Numbered from the stretch's first letter, positions 21,403 to 32,932 are shown. The stretch is 42,077 nucleotides of DNA from Nemertoderma westbladi (GCA_032718475.1 JAUCBJ010005608.1:1-42077), one strand, 5' to 3'. The notes: generated from the letters alone by a model not told the origin. Made by a program: numbers and translations.

Positions 21403-21540
21403 AGTCAGGAACTCATACCGGTATCATAAACAATTTCAAAATCAGTTTGGTTATTTTATATTATTTAATTCCCTTGTATGGTTTAAATTTCCCGCCTTTT
21501 GCTCATTTGATAATAATAAGTCAGTACAAAAAAAAAAAAA
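21403..21540 (+). other. 3' UTR and A-tail of the RLE element
   Basis: AT-rich 125-base UTR after the stop codon, then 13 consecutive A. No AATAAA directly upstream of the tail is evident. The tail marks the reverse-transcription start point in target-primed elements. Confidence 0.7.
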
Positions 21541-21990
21541 TTTAGGAATGGATGGACATAATTACTTACACTCGATTGAGTACAAATGTACTAATGTACA
21601 TACAAAGTATGTCTGATGAGTACACCTGTACTCACATACATAATTACAAATGCACTAACGCTGGGTCAATGGGAACATATGTACTAATACCGGGTCAATG
21701 GGACCAATGATAGTACATAATACATGCTATTTTTTAGGATTAAAAGAGTACATTGTACCACATTTAGGATTGGAAGGGTACATAGTACCACATTTAGGAT
21801 TAGATGAGTATGCAATTACGTACATCTGATAAGCACTACATGTGCTAACGAACTTAAATACGTACTAATGCCGGGTCAATGGGACCATACATACTAATGC
21901 CAGGTCAATGGGACCATATGTACTAATGCCGGGTCAATGGGACCATACATACCAATATACCACCCCATAGATAGAGTATACTATGGGAGT
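21541..21990 (+). repeat. gtac-rich array with 29-bp 'cgggtcaatgggacc' repeats
   Basis: The array continues the one at 16280-16465: 'gagtacaaatgtactaatgt' at about 21578, then five copies of ccgggtcaatgggaccatat-type units near 21661, 21689, 21872, 21901 and 21930, and three copies of 'catttaggattggaagggta'-type units. Nearly every unit contains gtac palindromes. It ends with a cccatag/ctatggg hairpin at 21963-21987. Confidence 0.8.
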
Positions 21991-23944
21991 CTGGATCAAT
22001 AGGATCAGTCAAATGGGTATTGGTGTTGCGGATGGAAGCTAGTGGCTGGAAAGCTTAACACATAGTTTAGAGTAACGTGAATAAGGAAGAAAGGGGTAGG
22101 CCATCTCAGATTTTAACACTTATTAAGGTAGAGTTAGTTATCTCTTGCCTTTCTGGACCTCATCAGTTTGGTGAGAGACTGGGATGGCGGAGAAACTGGT
22201 AACAAAAGTAATGACTAGTGGGATCCATGGACCGCCATTGCTGGATAAAGCGATCAGTGGGCTCCTCTACTATGTTGTAGAGAGTGTTGAATATTCAAAG
22301 GAGCACATCGAGAGTCGACTAGGAGGAAGTTGCTGTTTGCCTGCCAAGCTACTGGGAGGTAACGACTCACACTAAGTGATTACTAATATCCAGCCAAACC
22401 TGAATAGGTAGTCATTAAACAACGAAGCGGAGTTAGGACTCACTAGGAGAACTACCCTGAGGGATAAGAAACACCCCGAGGGATGCTACCAGGGGTAGAC
22501 AGGAGGGACACTTGATGGGACCACCAGCAAAGCGTTATCAAGAAATAGTAACAACTACTCTCAGGGAACTAACAAGAGGGATTAGTAAGGCCATGGCGGC
22601 AAGTAAGACCGCGATTAAGAACAAGTGGGATGGCAAAGAGCATCCAAGCCATGACAAGGATAAAAGAGAAGAGCTACGATGAATTGGGAAGGATGAAAGT
22701 TCTAGACCAACGCTCTGGATGTTATTCGCTGACATCATCTACTGACGAGAAAGCATCAGAGTGCCTGGAAGGCAGCGCCAGAATTATAGACTAAAGTAAA
22801 ATATTCCCGCCCTAATTGTAAATAATTTGAATAAGTATATAAAGTAACCAATCGTAGTGTATTAATATATAACCACCATATATATCTACTATAGTCAAAT
22901 ATAACCTTTCTCAATTAGCTACTGGGACGGGGGACTCATTGACTGAAACAGGAGAATGAGACAAAGAACTCACTCATCGTGTGCAAGACTGTGAGGATCC
23001 AACAGAAGTAAGTAGTGAGAATAGTAAGGGGTTGAGTGAGAGAGGTGTGATGAGAGATGAGGGTTTGAGGAAGGATAGAGAGTGCGAAATTCAAAATGTA
23101 GGGAGCGATGAGACCTATGGGACTAATAAGGAGAGAATGGGGTGAGGAGATTGGAAGATAGTATCCAAGTAAAATTGAGTGAGGGGGAAAGGGCGATCAT
23201 CTAAATAGAGACGCCAGATACCTTGGTATAACTTAGCTCGCAGATGTACCAAGGAAGGGTAGTGAAACCAGAACCAATGGGGCCAGTCTGGAAAACTGGC
23301 CCCAGAGAAGATATTTCAACCCCACATCCAATATTAGATTAGATTCCAGCGGAATGGAGTGCACTTGGTTGATGCTATCTTCTCACCAGGAAGATAGCAT
23401 GGGAGAGAGTGTTAGCGAATCCATCCGCTGCACACCACCCAGTGAGAAAATGGGGAACTGTGATTTACGAATCGCAGTTAAGTATGCAATATTATATCCA
23501 ATATAATATTGCATACCAAGGAAGAATGTAGGGCAACATAATGCCAGCTTGGAGATAGATACCAACATATCTCAGGGAAGAAGCTAGCATAGGGCATAGG
23601 CATAGCATAGGAAATAGGGAGTGGCAGAGGGAGAGATTCAACCAATGGCAGGACAGCACATGTCCAATTAACACATATCTATTCAATTCAATGTATTTAA
23701 TCAGATAAACTGACATATAAATAAAACTGTAATGTACCGTGTATTGGTAGGTCAACATGTAGGTAAGAATGTATAATAAGCTTTCTAAGCAATGTGTATA
23801 AAACCATTACCCAATATTAATTATGTTCAGTTGGCTATTAATTACTGTGGAAGTCGGATGGTTTTGACCGTCATTGCTAGTGCTATATACTGATTGTGCT
23901 GTATTTTACCGGTACTTATATATATCAGCTATTATTAACAACGA
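21991..23944 (+). other. Rest of the BEL-1 3' region, no gene seen
   Basis: About 1.9 kb without a recognisable domain. The ORFs at 22184-22375 (63 codons) and on the minus strand are short and match nothing recognised. The notable content is a set of perfect hairpins at 23221-23573, listed separately. Whether this belongs to an unusually long LTR, or is unrelated sequence inserted into it, cannot be decided because the 5' LTR is truncated. Confidence 0.5.
23221..23573. repeat. Cluster of perfect stem-loops
   Basis: Five inverted repeats: ccttggta/taccaagg (23221-23254, 8-bp stem), ggggccagt/actggcccc (23279-23303, 9 bp, 7-nt loop), atgctatcttc/gaagatagcat (23372-23400, 11 bp, 7-nt loop), gtatgcaatattatat and its complement (23482-23516, 16 bp, 3-nt loop) and gagata/tatctc (23552-23573). 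All arms pair perfectly. Confidence 0.85.
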
Positions 23945-24079
23945 TAAGCTATAAACTCTTTATTATACACCGGCCTATGGCCTTTCAGCCTTTCCAGTCA
24001 CTTAAATGCGGCAACGTGTACTCAACACAACACAAAACCACACCAGTCGGGATCCTGCGCCAACTCAGATCCCATCACA
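23945..24079 (+). repeat. BEL-1 3' LTR, terminal part
   Basis: Matches the 5' fragment at 8974-9111 and ends cccatcaca, similar to the end of the solo LTR at 932. The following five bases are gtata; no matching duplication is secure on the left because that side is truncated. Confidence 0.75.
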
Positions 24080-24083
24080 GTAT

Positions 24084-25430
24084 ACCATCATACAACACAG
24101 AGTGTGAAACATTTTGTATCTGCCCCCAGTTTCTGCATTCAGGAACAAAGCACCATCTATTTCCAAGGTTGAGGTTGCGATGCACCAGCATCAGTTTCGC
24201 CAGCAGAAGCCATTTATGGAGTCCTGTAGTGGAGTAAGCCTACTGTAGTCGAAGTAGTCTACTTTAAAATTAAAAATGATAAATGAATACTAGTTGACAG
24301 TGTTGCAAAACTACTGTGCTTCAATATTGCAGACAGACGCTGAGTGCATCAATCATCCCAGCCTGATAGTTAAAGCTACGGCTAAAATCCTAGACTTGTG
24401 GGGGAATCAGAAAACTAACCCTAACCACCGTTTAATAGAGAATTACGAACGTTTTTGAGATTCTGAATCTGCCGATTAAGGCGGTTCTAATGATATCTAT
24501 ATTACATTAAAAGACGAAATATTTAGAAAATAGTGTGAACTGAAAATTGTGACTGATAACAAAGCATCTCCTAAAGAATGCGCTTTATACGTGAATCCAT
24601 AGCCATCCCGTTGTGTCTAGTGTAAGTCATAACTCTGTTTACATATTTAGAGCGCCACGTCCTAAAGGAACTGTTAATATTTCCCGAAAGTGAATAATAT
24701 TTGTCAGAAATTATATATTACGATCAGTCGAATAATACAGTAGGCCTACACCGCAATAAGGTCAAAGCTTCCGAATCCAGTCTCCCGGGTATATCCAGCG
24801 GGTGAATGGTCGCGCATAGACTGGCTTCGGCTAATGTAGTGTATCAAATACTCGTCATATGCTAAAGTCGATTTATAATCTAGAAGACATCTAAATTTGG
24901 CAGGTTAAACTGCTGAAGGTCTGAAAGCGCGAACACTGATAAGCCCTAGATAGCAAAACTTCTCAACAATTTCTACTTTGGAGCCATACAATTTAATCAC
25001 GCAAAAGAGGTGAGAGCACACGACTTAGGAATGAAGTACAAACATTTAGTTTTATTTGTATTAAAAATGATTGAATTTCTAGAAGCAAAAAGAACGTCTA
25101 TACAGTATCTATTAACTACAGACGGGCCTAGCGGCCCGTGAAGCAAGTCGTAGGAGACAGTAAGAGTCAAGTAATAACTATTTACATACTTGTGTGTAAA
25201 GTAGCACTTTACAGTGTGATGATCCGAGTGGCTTAGTTACACGAACGAACGTTAGTGAGTGAGTGAAAATAAAGCCACGAGGTTCAGAAAACTGTAAAGT
25301 ACTTTGCAAGAATATAAGTATGTAATGTAGTTTTATTCCGAAATTTTAACATTACGAAATGATTGTACATATAAGTGCACATAAGTGATAGAAACTGCAC
25401 AAATCACACCATAACCCTTAATACAACAAC
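24084..25430. other. Non-coding stretch, no gene seen
   Basis: Short ORFs only. At about 24465-24530 there is a minus-oriented scrap of the foldback family (aaggcggttctaatgatatc followed by an 'aaagacgaaat' string). Confidence 0.5.
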
Positions 25431-25433
25431 CAT

Positions 25434-26263
25434 TTTTAGGGGGTCGGAGCCCCCCCCCCCCCCCCCCCCCCCTAATTTTTTTCAAATTTCAATAAAATGA
25501 TACGAAATTTGGTATGATGATAGATCGACACCTTTTCTTACTGGTGGCCTGGCCGGATTTTTCAATTTCTCAGATATTTCCATACAACAATCCCTTAAAA
25601 AATGTCTATTTAGCAATGTTTAACCACCTCCGTAGACTTTATTTTACGTCTTTGAAATGTAATCTAGATATCATTCGAAGCGCCTTCGTCTGTAGATTCC
25701 GAATCTGAAAACCGTTTTAAATTTAACCAAAAATTGGTTAAGATATTATCAAAATACTAATGTGTAAATTTAGAGATGTAAATCGCTATAATTCTGATGT
25801 TTTGTTGTCTTTATTCTAGAATATTAATTATTATTTAGCTGAGCGTTTAAAACTCTCCATCTTTCTTATTCATTATCCATAATTAATATTCTAGAATTGA
25901 GTAAATAAAACATTAGAATTATAGCGATTTACGTCACAAAAAATTTACACCTTAGTATTTTGATAACATCTCCGGAAGTTCTTGGTGAAAATTACAACGG
26001 GTTTCATATTCGGAATCTGCAGATGAAGGCGGTTCTAATGATATCTAGATCTCATTCCAAAGACGAAAAATAAACCTGACGGAGGTGGCTAAATATTGCG
26101 AAATAGACGATTTTTAACGGCTTGTTGTATCGAAATAGCTCATAAATTAAAAAATCCGGCCAGGCCACCAGTAAGAAAAGGTTTCGATCTATCATCATAC
26201 CAAATTTCGTAGCATTTTATTGAAATTTGAAAAAAATTAGTGGGGGGGCTCCGACCCCCCACT
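25434..26263. mobile_element. Foldback element with two arms of about 400 bp
   Basis: The left arm (about 25434-25832) and right arm (about 25879-26263) are inverted copies over their whole length and about 85% alike; only some 46 bases separate them. Landmarks in both are ggtatgatgatagatcg, 'cttactggtggcctggccgg', 'ccaaatttcgta' or its complement, and 'ttctagaatattaatta' at the centre. The outer ends carry gggggtcggagcccccc; the left one is expanded to a run of 23 C. No ORF or transposase is present and no clear target duplication was found. Relics lie at 5815-5965 and near 24465. Confidence 0.8.
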
Positions 26264-26513
26264 ATGTATATAAATTTAATTCAGTTATTATATATTATAA
26301 GCAGTTATTAGAATAACAAGCGTTAAATAGTTTACTAGGATCATGAGCAAAGGTCATAGCTATCTTGACACATCAACGGAACCGCCTCCCCTTTGCAGGA
26401 CATTACTTTCGCTGTGAGGACCAGCCAGTGCATAATCTTGTGCTTTGACAGGCTCATGGAGCAAATAAGCATGGCGGACAACCCATGAGTTTCTTGAGAC
26501 GCATCGTAAAGCA

Positions 26514-26676
26514 CACTGGCCTTAAAGATAAGGATGAACTAGCAAATGTCATGGGTGAGAGTTGTGACGGCGCAATTTTGTCGACAAGTCGGCACAGCAT
26601 TCTTAATATATATGTAATATACTTTATATATAATGCAGCTGTAATGCAGCATGCCGATCGTATTAGTAGTAGTAGT
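26514..26676 (+). repeat. Dispersed repeat, paralogous to 6096-6235
   Basis: Shares 'ctagcaaatgtcatgggtg', 'ggcacagcattctta', 'atgcagcatgccgatc' and the tag-run with 6096-6235. An ORF here (26485-26841) runs through it and into the BEL-2 LTR, so it is not a gene. The flank at 26340-26510 has no recognised content. Confidence 0.65.
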
Positions 26677-26762
26677 AAACGTCCAAAATATACAAAACCT
26701 AGTAAGTCTCTTTACATTACAAAGGGCCCTATAGATACGATATATAAATTATGTTCTTCTTG

Positions 26763-26957
26763 TACAGTGCTGATAGATGATTATTGTTTGAGAGACAAGC
26801 CAGCAAGCAGATTATTATATTTAGTATTATCTGACAGCTGACCCCTTTTCTTGTTGCTTTAGCTGACTGCCGGATGCAGTCAGCATTATGTTCGACTGAA
26901 GGCTGACTGTTGGATACAGTCAGCACTGATATATTTGGTGTGCGTATATTCCGCACA
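26763..26957 (+). repeat. BEL-2 5' LTR, lacking its first 73 bases
   Basis: Identity with the 3' LTR starts at tacagtgctgatagatg and ends at ttccgcaca. Upstream sequence (26690-26762) is unrelated to 33063-33135. Confidence 0.85.
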
Positions 26958-26960
26958 TTT

Positions 26961-26978
26961 TGGTGCCTGGACCCGGAT
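26961..26978 (+). other. BEL-2 primer-binding site
   Basis: TGGTGCCTGGACCCGGAT starts three bases after the LTR. Its complement ends in CCA and reads like the T-arm and acceptor end of a tRNA. The tRNA identity is not determined. Confidence 0.65.
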
Positions 26979-27358
26979 CCTGTTGAATGAAGGAATGTAA
27001 TCGGTGTTTGGGAATACTGTTTGGCAGTTTGGTGAATACTGGAATACTGCAGTACTGAACTGGAGTAATTAATCAGATAGGCTCAAACTGCAAACTGTTA
27101 TATTTGGATACAGTGAACTGCGTATTCGACGGACGTACCTGTATCTACGTTCAGACGGTTAGGCCTACCTATTGGTCTACCTATATCAGTATATTCATAT
27201 TGCTGTATTAGTCAGTACCCGGTACGGTATATAACGGTACCGGTACTGCATTTCTGCATCGGAAATAAACTGGAACTGTGACACAACGCAAATTACGAAG
27301 TCAATCCGGCCAGAAATATTTGTAATTTAATCTACCTAACCTAGGCCTTGTAGATAGA

Positions 27359-29827
27359 ATGGCTGAACCGTTGGGTAAGTTAAGGAAACGGAGAGCAGGT
27401 CATAAAGCAACCGCTACTCGTTTAATGGGAGATCTCCATGGCGAAATGTACTCAGATTTCACCAACCGTACATTACACGATGATGTCAATGTTGAAACTA
27501 TAGAGGATTTATCCGAGGGATTGCGAAATCAGAGGGCGAAAATAGCTGAGTTGACTGAGGAGATTCAACATCTTGTAGAAGATGAAGATCAGTTAGTTAC
27601 CGAAATCAATTCGTCTGCTAAGGATGACATGCAGATAGGTTCCTTATTGCGTCGAGTAGATAAGTTATTAGGTTTAAGTAATTCTGTAAGTCAGCATGGC
27701 CAAATCCACCCTTCTGATCACATCGGTTTTAATCCGGAAAATACTGGGTTAGATAGAACCCAGATAGGAAATACGAGGCCTATGGGATTAACCCCTCAGA
27801 AGCTTCCAAACCTTAAACTCCCAAAATTTAGTGGCGATCCGATAGAATGGCCCAATTTCTGGGATCGATTTGAGGATGCAATACATAAGAGAACTGATCT
27901 AGCTGGAGCCACTAAATTTACGTATCTAGAAGGCCAACTCTCTGGTGAGGCTTATTCTTTAGTAACAAACTTCCAGAGAAGTAATGATGATTATATTGAG
28001 GCCATTGAACTTCTTAGGACTACTTATGGTCAGAAAAAGTTAATTATGAGGGCTCGTCTCAATACAGTGTTCGATATGGAGTTTCCTAAAGCGACTTCGA
28101 AGGATTTAGCTTCATTTCGAGCAAATTATGAAGCGCAACTGCGTGGAATCAAACAGCTAGGAGGTAATGTGGAGGAATCTGGCTACGTATACGCCGAACT
28201 AATTCTTCGTAAGCTTCCTGCTTCAGTTCGTAGTAACATAAATAGGGCCGCTCGCTCCACTTATTGGACGCTTGAGGAGTTACGGGTAGCTCTAAATGAT
28301 GAAATCGAACAGTTAAGGTCTACTGAGTCACAAAGTACTTATCTAAAACCTCAGAATAACTATGGTAGTAAATTTAAAAGCGATACTAGAAATTCATCAG
28401 CCAATTCTTTGGGTTCTGAAACTGGAGGAACACTTGGCTCTTTCAGCACGACAGCAAGTACACCATTCGATAGGAAACGCAGACCGGTTTCCTGTTATCT
28501 ATGTAAGGCAGATCATCCTGCCCGATTGTGTGACCAGTATAAGACTCCAAATCTTAAATTAGCTCGAGTTAGAGAATTGCGTTTATGTACAAGATGTCTT
28601 AGACATAGACATTCAGAAGGTAAACCATGTCTCAGTGAGGAAGGTTGTCAAGTATGTAGGAAGGGTCACCATACCATTCTCCATTTGGATTCTAAACCAA
28701 ATCCTAGTACAGTTGCAGCTATTACATCTGATACAGGGGATGTTTGTTTGGCAACTTCGGGTGGATCTACATTACTTCCTACCGCAATCTGTCCTATAAG
28801 ATTCCTAAATGATGGGAAGGAGGATGATTACTCTGTTCGTACAATTCTCGATCAAGCTGCACAACGTACTTTTATACTCCGTCGAATTGTCAAGGCATTA
28901 GGATTGGAGACAATTAATAAGGTTTCATCTTCTATAGACGGATTTAATAAGGAAGGACCAAGGAAGGTTTATGATGAAGTTCGTTTCCGAATTTCAACTT
29001 CGGATGGTTTAATTGCGACTTGGGCGTTAGTTGTAGATAAGTTGCCTCTTAGATTATCTTCCCCGGGTCGTACCAAGATGGTCTCTCAACTACAGCTGCG
29101 TGGATTTAAGTTAGCAGATCCTCGTACCGGAGATGATTTATCTGACATTGGGTTGTTGATAGGAGTCGACCAGTACTTTAACTTCGTTTATGGGGAATGT
29201 ATTCAAGGTGGTATTTATCGGCTTCCTTCTAATCTTGGTGATGTCATTACTGGTACATTGCCTTTATGTGATTCCCAATCAAACTCAATTCAATCAAATG
29301 TTATTACGGCTCTCCTTATTGGTTGTGTCGAAGAGTCGGATAATCTTGATGATGCCCTCGAACGACTTTGGAGATTAGATACAATCGGTATCTCACCTGA
29401 TGACACCAACCCTATTGATGAAGTTGTTATGAAGGAATTTGAAGAAAACACTAAGTATGTTGATGGAAGATATGTTGTTCGTCTACCTTGGAAACCGGAT
29501 TTTCCAAGTCTACCATCCAATTACGGATTAACGATAAAGCGACTTCAGTCGACATTGACGAAGTTGTCTAAGAATCCTTTGTTATTGGAATGTTATAATA
29601 GTATTATTCTTCAACAGTTAGAACGTGGATTTATAGAACTAGCACCCCCCTATATTGCTACGGGTTCTAAAATACACTACCTAGCCCACCGTGGAGTTGA
29701 AAAACAATCGATAACAACTCCATTACGAATCGTATTCGATTGTTCGGCACGGGCTGGTCGCGGGTTACCGAGTCTCAACGATTGTTTGTATTCGGGACCG
29801 AGTTTAATCTCACAAGATCTCATTTAA
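27359..29827 (+). pseudogene. BEL-2 Gag, protease and start of reverse transcriptase (stopped at TAA 29825)
   Basis: 822 codons from ATG at 27359. An N-terminal Glu/Leu helix (about 55-105) precedes a DUF1759 Gag core (about 140-310, 'KLPKFSGDPIEWPNFWDRF'). Zinc knuckles follow: CYLCKADHPARLC near 379, then a Cys/His-rich tract with 'CTRCLRHRHSEGKPC' and 'CQVCRKGHH'. The A17/DUF1758-type protease has its active site as LDQAAQ near residue 497, where DSG or DQG would be usual. RT begins about residue 735 and includes 'TPLRIVFDCSARAG'. The frame is closed by TAA inside RT, exactly in phase with the downstream ORF, so one substitution separates the two halves. Confidence 0.9.
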
Positions 29828-32800
29828 ATGCTACTGCGTTTTCGTCTGAACCTGTATTGCGCATTGGCGGATAGCGAGAAGGCTTACTTACAGGTGATAT
29901 TAGATGAAAACGATCGTGACGTCACACGCTTCATGTGGCCAGAGGATCCAACCAATCCTCACAGTCCTTGGGTCACATATCGATTTCGAGTAGTCCTTTT
30001 TGGTGCTACTTGTTCCCAATTCCTTCTCAATGCTACTGTGCGTCATCATGTCCGCAAACTAAACCCTCCATGCGCTCAACGTATTCTCAATGGTTTGTAC
30101 GTAGACAATTTACAAGCTAATGATAATTCTGAGCATTGTTTAATTAATTTTTATAACGAAAGTCGCGGTATTTTAGCCGCTGGTGGGTTTCCTTTAAGGG
30201 AGTGGGTTACTAATTCACCAGAATTAGCTGAGTTGATAAAAGTAAACCATGACGGACCTAAAGTAACTCATATTGAACAAAAGGTTTTGGGATTATGTTG
30301 GAACATGTCTGATGGCGTCATAGGATTCCAAGATAGGAACATGACATCATCAGTGGTTATTTTAACAAAACGTAAGGTTGTTAGTTTGGCATCAAGGGTT
30401 TTTGATCCATTGGGATTCATAAATCCAGTGACAATACGATCTCGTTTATTAATACTGGATATATGGGCTCTCGGTATTAAATGGGACGCCCCACTCCCAG
30501 ACAACATTGTAAAAGAGTGGCATAACATTCTTTCTGATCTTATTTTGTGCTTTAATTTTTGTCTGCCTAGGCAATTATGTGTAACTCCTGAAGCATCTAT
30601 ACACGCTTTTTGTGATGCATCAGGAAAAGCTTTCGGTGCTGTTATTTATATTGTTTTAGATAATATTTCTAAACTTGTGATTTCCAAGTGTAAACTTGCT
30701 CCAATCAAGGGTGGTAAAACCACGCCTTCATTACCGCAGCTAGAATTGACAGCTGCTGCTATTGGATCAAAGCTTCTAAAGTTTGTAACAAACGTTTATA
30801 AAGTTGAAACTGATAATAGTAATAAATTATTTTTGTGGACTGATAGTAAAATAACATTGGCCTGGATTAATTCTGACAAAATACAAAAACCGTATATCCA
30901 ACGCCGTGTTCTAGAAATAAGAGAAAACTTACCCAATGGTACATTTCTTTATGTACCAACAGACGACAATCCAGCTGATTGTTTATCTCGTGGTATTTCG
31001 GCCAAGAAATTTCTTAAATTTAATTTATGGATTTCTGGTCCAACCTGGCTCACATCTGATAATTGGCCAAATCAAAATGATATTTCTGTTGACCAAATGG
31101 AGCCAGGTGAACAGCCAATTGTATCTATTGCAACAATGTCTGTTAATGAGACTGTTATTTGTACTCCCCCTGTTATATGTCCAATCAATATTAAACGTTT
31201 TGGGAATTTCAATAAGTTGATAACTGTAACAGCTTTAGTATTTCGTTTTATTAGAAATTTAAAGTGTGCAATTGTTGATAAATCTCGTACTCGTACTATA
31301 GTTGATATTGTGCCAAGTAATGTGCATTTTAATATTTTTCCATTGTTACGAGTGGGTAAAGTGCGCGATGCTGAAATTTGGTTAGTCCAACAGGCACAGC
31401 GTGAATCTTATCCGGAGGTTTGGGATTACTTGATTACTTCTAAAGGTCGTATGCCAACTATTGTGCATCAATTACGTCTTACTATGATGGATGGTGTGAT
31501 TCGTAGTGTGGGAAGAATCGACAATGCCAATCTGCCATGGGAAACTAAATACCCCTTGTTTCTACCATCCCACCATTGGTTAACACATTTAATCATTAAG
31601 TACACGCATGAACATTTAGTTAAGCACTCGGGTATTGCAGATACAGTAGTTTTCTTAAGACAGAGGTGGTGGATTCCAGCTATCCGTCAACGAGTTCGAT
31701 CTCTGTGCAGACAGTGTACAACATGTCGTAAAATTCAAGGACCCCATTATCAAGTACCCCCTCCTCCCCCATTACCTAACATTCGAGTACAGGAATGTCA
31801 TCCATTTAAGTGTAGTGGTGTAGATTACACCGGCAGTTTATTAGTGAAAGACAACGACTACAAATTAAAGGTGTATATAGCATTATTTACTTGTGCTGCG
31901 AGTCGTGCGGTCCATTTAGAAATAGTGCGTGATAATAGTACTGATGCTTTCCTACTGGCTCTGCGACGATTTGTTGGGCGGCGAGGGTGTCCTTCGAGAT
32001 TGTTGAGTGATAATTCGTCGACATTCACCTCAGCAGATGGTTGTTTAAGGCAGGCCGAAGAAGACCCTAGTGTCAGTAAGTTCTTATTGTCACATCGAAT
32101 TACATGGGATTTTATCCCCCCAGCAGCACCATGGTTTGGCGGGATAAGGGAATGCCTGGTGCGAATGATGAAGACTAGTTTGAAGAAGGTGTTAGGTTGC
32201 GCGTTAATATCTCTAGAAGAGTTGCAAACGCTTATTGTTGAAGTTGAGTGTATAATGAATGACAGACCTCTTACCTATGTTTCGGGAGATAATAATGATC
32301 CACAGCCACTAACTCCATCAATGTTAATATCAGGTCACCGCATTAATACATTGTATAATCCCAATAGCCTCGATAGTGATGTGTGGCGTGATCCCGATTA
32401 TTGTCCAACTGTATCTAGAGATAGTCTAACTCGTGGTCATCTTCGTTTGCTAAAGTTATTGAGTGATCTGTGGACCCGGTGGTCCAAGGAATATTTAACA
32501 ACATTGCGGGAGCACCATCGTTGGGATTTTCGTGACCCTAGTAATGTTGTGAGTGTTGGAGACGTAGTTCTCATCCATGATAATGTCCTACCGCGTGGGC
32601 GTTGGAAACTAGGCAAGGTGATAGACTTGCATCCGGGTAATGACGGGTGGGTTCGATTCGTAACCTTACGTACTGCTACGGGAATATACAAGAGACCAAT
32701 TAAGAAACTCTATCCTATAGAATTAGCGTCTCCCGCCTCCGACGATCCTATTGGTAACAACCCTGTGGTTTCTGCACGCCCCCAAGCGGTGGTTAAGTTC

Positions 32801-32932
32801 GACAATCCTTCAGAACGCCAGCTCTCACAGCGTAAGGCGGCTCAATCGGCTAGACAGAGAGTTTCATCTTATTATGACGATATTAGTGAGTCTTCAAGGT
32901 CTGAGTGCAGTTCTGGAAGTGAAAGTTTTTAG
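29828..32932 (+). pseudogene. BEL-2 Pol remainder: RT, RNase H, integrase, DUF5641
   Basis: 1034 codons in the same frame as the upstream ORF; the ATG at 29828 is fortuitous. RT continues with 'ADSEKAYLQV' and the polymerase box YVDN at residues 91-94. RNase H: 'FCDASGKAFGA' near 263, 'PQLELTAAAIG', 'LWTDSKITLAWI', 'PTDDNPADCLSRG'. Integrase: zinc-binding H-H-C-C ('HEHLVKHSG', 'CRQCTTCRK') from about 594; catalytic Asp in GVDYTG (about 665), Asp in LSDNSSTF (about 728), Glu in 'GGIRECLVRMMK' (about 773). A DUF5641 domain (about 850-990, 'VWRDPDYCPTVSRD') and a Ser-rich tail end it. Without a start upstream of RT it cannot give a complete polymerase. Confidence 0.9.

Larger units (their letters stand above)
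16476..21540 (+). mobile_element. RLE-type non-LTR retrotransposon, apparently full length
   Basis: A single 4.7-kb ORF with reverse transcriptase, zinc knuckle and restriction-like endonuclease, a 3' UTR and a run of 13 A at 21528-21540 define a target-primed retrotransposon. Possible imperfect target duplications are atttaggagt (16466-16475) and atttaggaat (from 21540), but 'tttagga' is common in the flanking repeat, so this is weak. It sits inside the BEL-1 3' region. The intact ORF indicates recent insertion. The clade cannot be fixed without phylogeny; the R2/NeSL/CRE-like RLE lineages are the nearest known design. Confidence 0.8.
8974..24079 (+). mobile_element. BEL-1: decayed BEL/Pao retrotransposon carrying a nested RLE element
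   Basis: Terminal 140-base segments at 8974-9111 and 23945-24079 are about 90% alike. Between them, gag, aspartic protease, reverse transcriptase, RNase H, integrase and a DUF5641-like tail appear in BEL/Pao order on the plus strand, broken by many stops, frameshifts, an RT deletion and an integrase duplication. After pol there is a purine tract and about 2.8 kb of non-coding repeat-rich sequence, into which a 5-kb non-LTR element has been inserted. The level of decay marks it as old and immobile. Confidence 0.8.

Noticed and set aside
21991-23944. Envelope-like gene after BEL-1 pol
   Set aside because: No ORF longer than about 90 codons, no signal peptide or transmembrane pattern.
26485-26841. 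118-codon ORF upstream of BEL-2
   Set aside because: It runs through a dispersed repeat into the BEL-2 LTR, and the paralogous copy at 6096 has no equivalent frame.
29825-29827. Programmed stop readthrough in BEL-2
   Set aside because: The stop lies inside the RT domain, not at a gag-pol border, so a plain nonsense mutation is the simpler reading.
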